A stretch of 7,897 nucleotides of DNA from assembly GCA_026713405.1 (NCBI GenBank), contig JAPOON010000042.1, forward strand, positions 1 to 7,897, written 5' to 3'. Shown here piece after piece: positions 5,258-7,897 of this stretch. How positions within the stretch are numbered: position 1 is the stretch's first letter; every line of letters starts with the position of its first letter. The notes under the pieces were generated by a model, which did not search any database, was not told the DNA's origin, and worked only from the letters and a program-made list of their open reading frames with translations. This DNA is from Gammaproteobacteria bacterium (GTDB lineage Bacteria; Pseudomonadota; Gammaproteobacteria; Pseudomonadales; Azotimanducaceae_A). The position numbers were made by a program, and so were the translations under genes.

Positions 5258-6447
5258 AGGCTCGGGACGGTATAGGACTTCAGTTCACCGACGAAATCCC
5301 GCAATGCCTGGATTCCCGTCTCCTCCGCATCGCGGCACCACTGGGTGAGCGCGTGCAGCGTCTCTTCGGCATTGCCGCCCCGCTGGGTCCATATCGCCTG
5401 CAGCCTGAGCCGCAGGTTGTAGATCGTGCCGATGGTATGGCTCGCCTGGACCGCTTCGTCGATGCGGCGCTTGCTCGACTCGTCCACCAGCCCCTCGTGG
5501 CGGCAGAGCGCACTGCGCGCAGCGCGCAGCAACCGGCCGGTCGCCCGGTCGACCTTGGCGCACTCCTGCTCGATCAGGGGTCGGACCACATGATTCTTGT
5601 ACTTGGCCATCAAGCGGAAGCGATCGTTCAGCACCGCCCAGACGGTATCCACATCGAGGGTTGTCTTGCCGGGCGACTTCTCCGCCATCGGGCCGGTGCT
5701 CAGGGGCCGCGCGAGGCCGAACGCCTGGAACAGGCGGATCCACATCCAGCCCACGTCGAACTCCCACCATTTCTGGGACAGCCTGGCGGAGTTGGGATAG
5801 GTGTGATGATTGTTGTGCAGCTCCTCGCCGCCGATCAGGATGCCCCAGGGCACCATGTTAGTACTGGCATCCGGAGATTCGAAATTGCGGTAGCCCCAGT
5901 AGTGGCCAACCCCGTTGATTACGCCGGCACCGAGTATGGGTATCCAGAGCATCTGCACCGCCCAGACCGAAATGCCGACCAGGCCGAACAGGGCAACGTC
6001 GACCGCCGCCATCAGTATGATGCCCAGCATTGCGTGCTTGGTGTACAGGTTGCGCTCGAGCCAGTCGTCCGGACAGCCCGACCCGTAGCGTTCCATGATG
6101 GCGGAGTCTTTGGCCGCTTCCCGGTAGGCTTCGGTGCCCCTCCAGAGTATTTCCCCGAAGCCCTTTATCCTGGGGCTGTGCGGGTCTTCCTCGGTCTCCG
6201 TGGCCGCGTGATGCTTGCGGTGAATGGCCGTCCACTCCCTGGTGATCATGCCGGTGGTGAGCCAGGACCAGAAGCGGAAAAAGTGCTGCAGGGCCGGGTG
6301 GAGGTCTACGGAACGGTGTGCGGAAAAGCGGTGCAGGTAAACGGTTACCATGACGATGGTGATGTGGGTGACCACCAGAACGTACGCAACGATGCCCCAT
6401 GCGGACAGGTTCCACAAGCCGTTGCCAAGCCAGTCCACCAACCCCAT
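5245..6447 (-). CDS. membrane fatty acid desaturase (acyl-lipid or acyl-CoA delta-9 type, DesA/DesB class)
   Basis: This is a di-iron, oxygen-dependent desaturase of the inner membrane that introduces a double bond into a saturated acyl chain, probably at delta-9. The 400-residue protein has all three histidine boxes: H39-R-F-S-A-H44, H76-R-K-H-H80 and H211-N-N-H-H215. It also has the extra metal-ligand histidine in NGVGHYWGYRNFE (178-190). Hydrophobic segments are at about 11-34, 55-68, 140-158 and 160-180. After about 245 comes a soluble, charged, helix-prone region to the end; pseudomonad desaturases of the same length carry a similar tail. The start at 6447 is set by a strong AAGGAG seven bases upstream and by homology; an ATG at 6525 would add 26 polar residues of no family likeness and is rejected. 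Whether the substrate is phospholipid-bound or CoA-bound acyl cannot be told from this sequence. It converges with argS, and serA lies 277 bp upstream on the same strand. Confidence 0.95.
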   Translation of the reverse strand: MGLVDWLGNGLWNLSAWGIVAYVLVVTHITIVMVTVYLHRFSAHRSVDLHPALQHFFRFWSWLTTGMITREWTAIHRKHHAATETEEDPHSPRIKGFGEILWRGTEAYREAAKDSAIMERYGSGCPDDWLERNLYTKHAMLGIILMAAVDVALFGLVGISVWAVQMLWIPILGAGVINGVGHYWGYRNFESPDASTNMVPWGILIGGEELHNNHHTYPNSARLSQKWWEFDVGWMWIRLFQAFGLARPLSTGPMAEKSPGKTTLDVDTVWAVLNDRFRLMAKYKNHVVRPLIEQECAKVDRATGRLLRAARSALCRHEGLVDESSKRRIDEAVQASHTIGTIYNLRLRLQAIWTQRGGNAEETLHALTQWCRDAEETGIQALRDFVGELKSYTVPSLARA

Positions 6448-6454
6448 CGAATCA

Positions 6455-6460
6455 CTCCTT
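6455..6460 (-). promoter_or_regulatory. ribosome binding site of the desaturase
   Basis: On the minus strand AAGGAG sits seven bases before the ATG at 6447. It is the only near-perfect Shine-Dalgarno sequence in the window and decides between this start and the ATG at 6525. Confidence 0.85.
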
Positions 6461-6728
6461 AATTGATACCAGTCAAGTGCCCTGCGCCCTCGTCTTGACG
6501 AGGAGCCGACCAGCGCCGCCGGCAACCGTCCGCCCCAGTCCGGCCGCCGTACACGGAACCAGCGGGCGCCCCACCGAAGCCCGGCAGCCTGGCGCCCGGA
6601 TTGCTGATCGTGCTTGCGCCGGAGTATGCACTATCAATGGGAGGTACTCCAACTCCGCACGGCAGGGGCAGGAGCTTCAAAGCGACGCGATGGTGCCCGG
6701 TCGCAGTTTTCTCGTCGGGCTCGGTCAT
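6459..6728 (-). CDS. possible 89-aa ORF overlapping the serA stop (doubtful)
   Basis: A reading frame begins MTEPDEKTATG with its ATG overlapping the serA TGA as ATGA and ends at a TAA inside the desaturase ribosome site. The ATGA overlap is the usual form of translational coupling. Against it, the peptide is rich in Gly, Pro, Ala and Arg, has no domain or membrane segment I recognise, and runs through the inverted repeats listed below. It most likely is intergenic DNA kept open by high GC. Confidence 0.12.
   Translation of the reverse strand: MTEPDEKTATGHHRVALKLLPLPCGVGVPPIDSAYSGASTISNPGARLPGFGGAPAGSVYGGRTGADGCRRRWSAPRQDEGAGHLTGIN
6488..6503. promoter_or_regulatory. perfect dyad upstream of the desaturase (candidate operator)
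   Basis: CCTCGTC and GACGAGG form 7-bp perfect arms around TT, about 41 bp before the desaturase ATG. The compact 16-bp symmetry fits a dimeric repressor site better than an RNA hairpin with a two-base loop. Bacterial desaturase and unsaturated-fatty-acid genes are often controlled by TetR-family regulators such as DesT and FabR, but the sequence does not match any of their boxes that I know. I see no confident -35/-10 pair near it. Confidence 0.4.
6563..6598. repeat. 8-bp inverted repeat in the serA-desaturase gap
   Basis: CGGGCGCC (6563-6570) and GGCGCCCG (6591-6598) are perfect inverted arms around 20 nt. On the minus strand this lies about 127 bp after the serA stop and could form a stable stem. 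There is no following T tract, so it is not a classic terminator. It may be a serA 3' structure or part of the desaturase leader. Confidence 0.35.
6621..6650. repeat. 30-bp inverted repeat in the serA-desaturase gap
   Basis: GGAGTA (6621-6626) and TACTCC (6645-6650) are perfect 6-bp arms around an 18-nt AT-richer spacer; a smaller GGAG-GTA-CTCC dyad (6640-6650) is nested at the right arm. The segment is the least GC-rich part of the gap. On the minus strand a CATACT (four of six -10 matches) lies 18 bp after a weak TTGGAG, so a desaturase promoter could overlap it, with a long leader. This is tentative. Confidence 0.25.
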
Positions 6729-7897
6729 TGCCCCGTCAGACCGTTCAACACACGTACGTTGATGACCGTGTCGATCGCGCCAAGTTCCTCGATCAGCCCG
6801 GGTGTCGGCACATCCTGCACGTCGAGCAGGTTGTAGGCCACGCCGCCGCGGCTCTTGTTGATCATGTCCACCACGTTGATCTCGCGCCGCGCCAGCACCG
6901 ACGTCATCTGGCCGAGCATGCCCGGCACGTTGAGGTTGGTGATGGCCAGCCGATACCCCTCCGAAAGTTCCAGCGATACCGAGGGAAAGTTGACCGAGTT
7001 GGCGATGTTGCCGGTTTCCAGGAAGCTGGTGAGCTGGTTTGCGGCCATGACAGCGCAGTTCTCTTCGGCTTCCTCGGTGCTGGCGCCCAGATGGGGGGTA
7101 AACCGCACCCGGGGATGGTCGGTGAGGCCGGGGACCGGGAAATCGGCGATATAGTGCGCCAGGGTTCCGTCGTCCAGTGCCTGTTTCAGGGCGCCGCGGT
7201 CGACGATGGGCTCGCGCGCGAAGTTCAGCAACACGGCGCCGCGGCGGAACGAACGGAAACTCTCCCGGTTGACCAGCCCTTCCGTCTCGGGGAGCAGCGG
7301 AACATGCAGGGTTACATAGTCGGACTGTGCGAAGAGGCTCGGCAGGTTTTCCATGCGCTTGACCTCGGCCGGCAAACGCCATGCCGCCTCTACGGATATG
7401 GCCGGGTCGTAGCCGAGCACGTCCATGCCGAGGTCCAGTGCTGCCCGGGCCACCAGCGAGCCGATGGCGCCCAGGCCCACCACGCCCAGCGACTTGCCGA
7501 ACAGTTCCCGGCCCTTGAAGCGTTTCTTCTCCGCTTCGACCAGTTGATCGAGCCTGGCCTGGTCGCCAACGTCCTCCAGCGATGAGACGAAGGCGATCCC
7601 GCCCACCAGGTCCCGTGAAGAAACGAGCAGCGCCGCCAGAACCAGTTCCTTCACCGAATTGGCGTTGGCTCCGGGCGTATTGAATACGACGATTCCGTGT
7701 TCCGTGCAGTAATCGACGGGCACATTGTTGACCCCCGCGCCGGCACGCGCCACGGCACGCAGATTTTGGTCGATCTCGTCGGGCTGCAGCCTGTGGCTGC
7801 GCAGCAGCATCCCGTCCGGGTTCGGCAGCTCATGGCCAACCTCGTAGCGTTCACGGGGAAACCGCTGGAGCCCGCGCAGCGCAATCTGGTTGAACAG
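6725..7897 (-). CDS. serA: D-3-phosphoglycerate dehydrogenase, ACT-domain type (5' end beyond the window)
   Basis: SerA oxidises 3-phosphoglycerate to 3-phosphohydroxypyruvate with NAD+, the first step of serine synthesis in the cytoplasm. The frame runs to the window edge: 390 residues are visible, and the first of them read LFNQIALRGLQRFPRERYEVG, which is N-terminal SerA sequence, so only about five or six residues are missing. Positions below are counted from the Met at 7810, which is internal. Features are the RAGAGVNNVPVD block (22-33), the NAD-binding GLGAIG (112-117) with the YDP end of strand two (134-136), the catalytic-Arg loop NFAREPIVD (196-204, Arg199) and the catalytic His in TPHLGAST (238-245, His240). 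The C-terminal ACT domain (about 286-357, start YRLAITNLNVPGMLGQM) is the usual site of feedback by serine. The Glu normally about 29 residues after the Arg appears to be Pro or Gly here (DFPVPG, 223-228). The next gene on this strand is the desaturase, 277 bp away. Confidence 0.95.
   Translation of the reverse strand: MFNQIALRGLQRFPRERYEVGHELPNPDGMLLRSHRLQPDEIDQNLRAVARAGAGVNNVPVDYCTEHGIVVFNTPGANANSVKELVLAALLVSSRDLVGGIAFVSSLEDVGDQARLDQLVEAEKKRFKGRELFGKSLGVVGLGAIGSLVARAALDLGMDVLGYDPAISVEAAWRLPAEVKRMENLPSLFAQSDYVTLHVPLLPETEGLVNRESFRSFRRGAVLLNFAREPIVDRGALKQALDDGTLAHYIADFPVPGLTDHPRVRFTPHLGASTEEAEENCAVMAANQLTSFLETGNIANSVNFPSVSLELSEGYRLAITNLNVPGMLGQMTSVLARREINVVDMINKSRGGVAYNLLDVQDVPTPGLIEELGAIDTVINVRVLNGLTGQ

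Noticed and set aside
5224..6462. 412-codon plus-strand open frame
   Set aside because: It is antisense to the desaturase, which has all three histidine boxes and a strong ribosome site; the antisense peptide has no recognisable domain.
6448..6525. N-terminal extension of the desaturase to an ATG at 6525
   Set aside because: The 26 extra residues are polar and unlike family members, while AAGGAG seven bases before 6447 marks the true start.
6614..7585. 323-codon plus-strand open frame opposite serA
   Set aside because: It is the GC-driven shadow of serA, with no domain and no ribosome site.

Overview
The window looks like chromosomal DNA from a GC-rich gammaproteobacterium. The evidence is the set of housekeeping genes (YciB, YciO, ArgRS, a PpiA-like cyclophilin and a DesA/DesB-type desaturase that resembles pseudomonad enzymes as I recall them) and strong GC bias at third codon positions, which opens long spurious antisense frames. 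PdxJ is of the divergent type I associate with Xanthomonas-like bacteria and Bacteroidetes, so I would not name a genus; the order is uncertain. I see no phage, IS transposase, CRISPR array, rRNA or tRNA gene.

Layout from the left. Positions 1-243 are non-coding and hold a roughly 160-bp imperfect palindrome (84-243) whose right end directly abuts the stop codon of the first gene. Three minus-strand genes follow, transcribed right to left: yciB (inner-membrane septation protein A family), pdxJ (pyridoxine 5'-phosphate synthase) and a periplasmic cyclophilin. They are tightly packed: one base separates yciB from pdxJ. A 115-bp divergent promoter region (2261-2375) separates them from a plus-strand group: yciO (TsaC/YrdC/Sua5 family), a small two-helix membrane protein ending in a cold-shock domain, and argS. 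argS converges on a minus-strand acyl desaturase, with a stem-loop between the two stop codons. A 277-bp intergenic stretch with several inverted repeats separates the desaturase start from serA (ACT-domain 3-phosphoglycerate dehydrogenase). serA runs off the right edge and lacks only its first few codons.

Functionally this is a mosaic of core metabolism: vitamin B6, serine, unsaturated lipids, tRNA charging and envelope proteins. The plus-strand group has a loose translation/RNA theme (tRNA-modification-family enzyme, membrane-tethered cold-shock protein, tRNA synthetase). Serine synthesis and vitamin B6 are biochemically linked through PLP-dependent steps, but these genes are not adjacent. 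I find no complete novel defence or biosynthetic system. The points most worth a second look are the long palindrome at 84-243, the membrane-tethered cold-shock protein, the apparent absence of the canonical catalytic Glu in SerA, the unusual clade and location of PdxJ, and the inverted repeats upstream of the desaturase.
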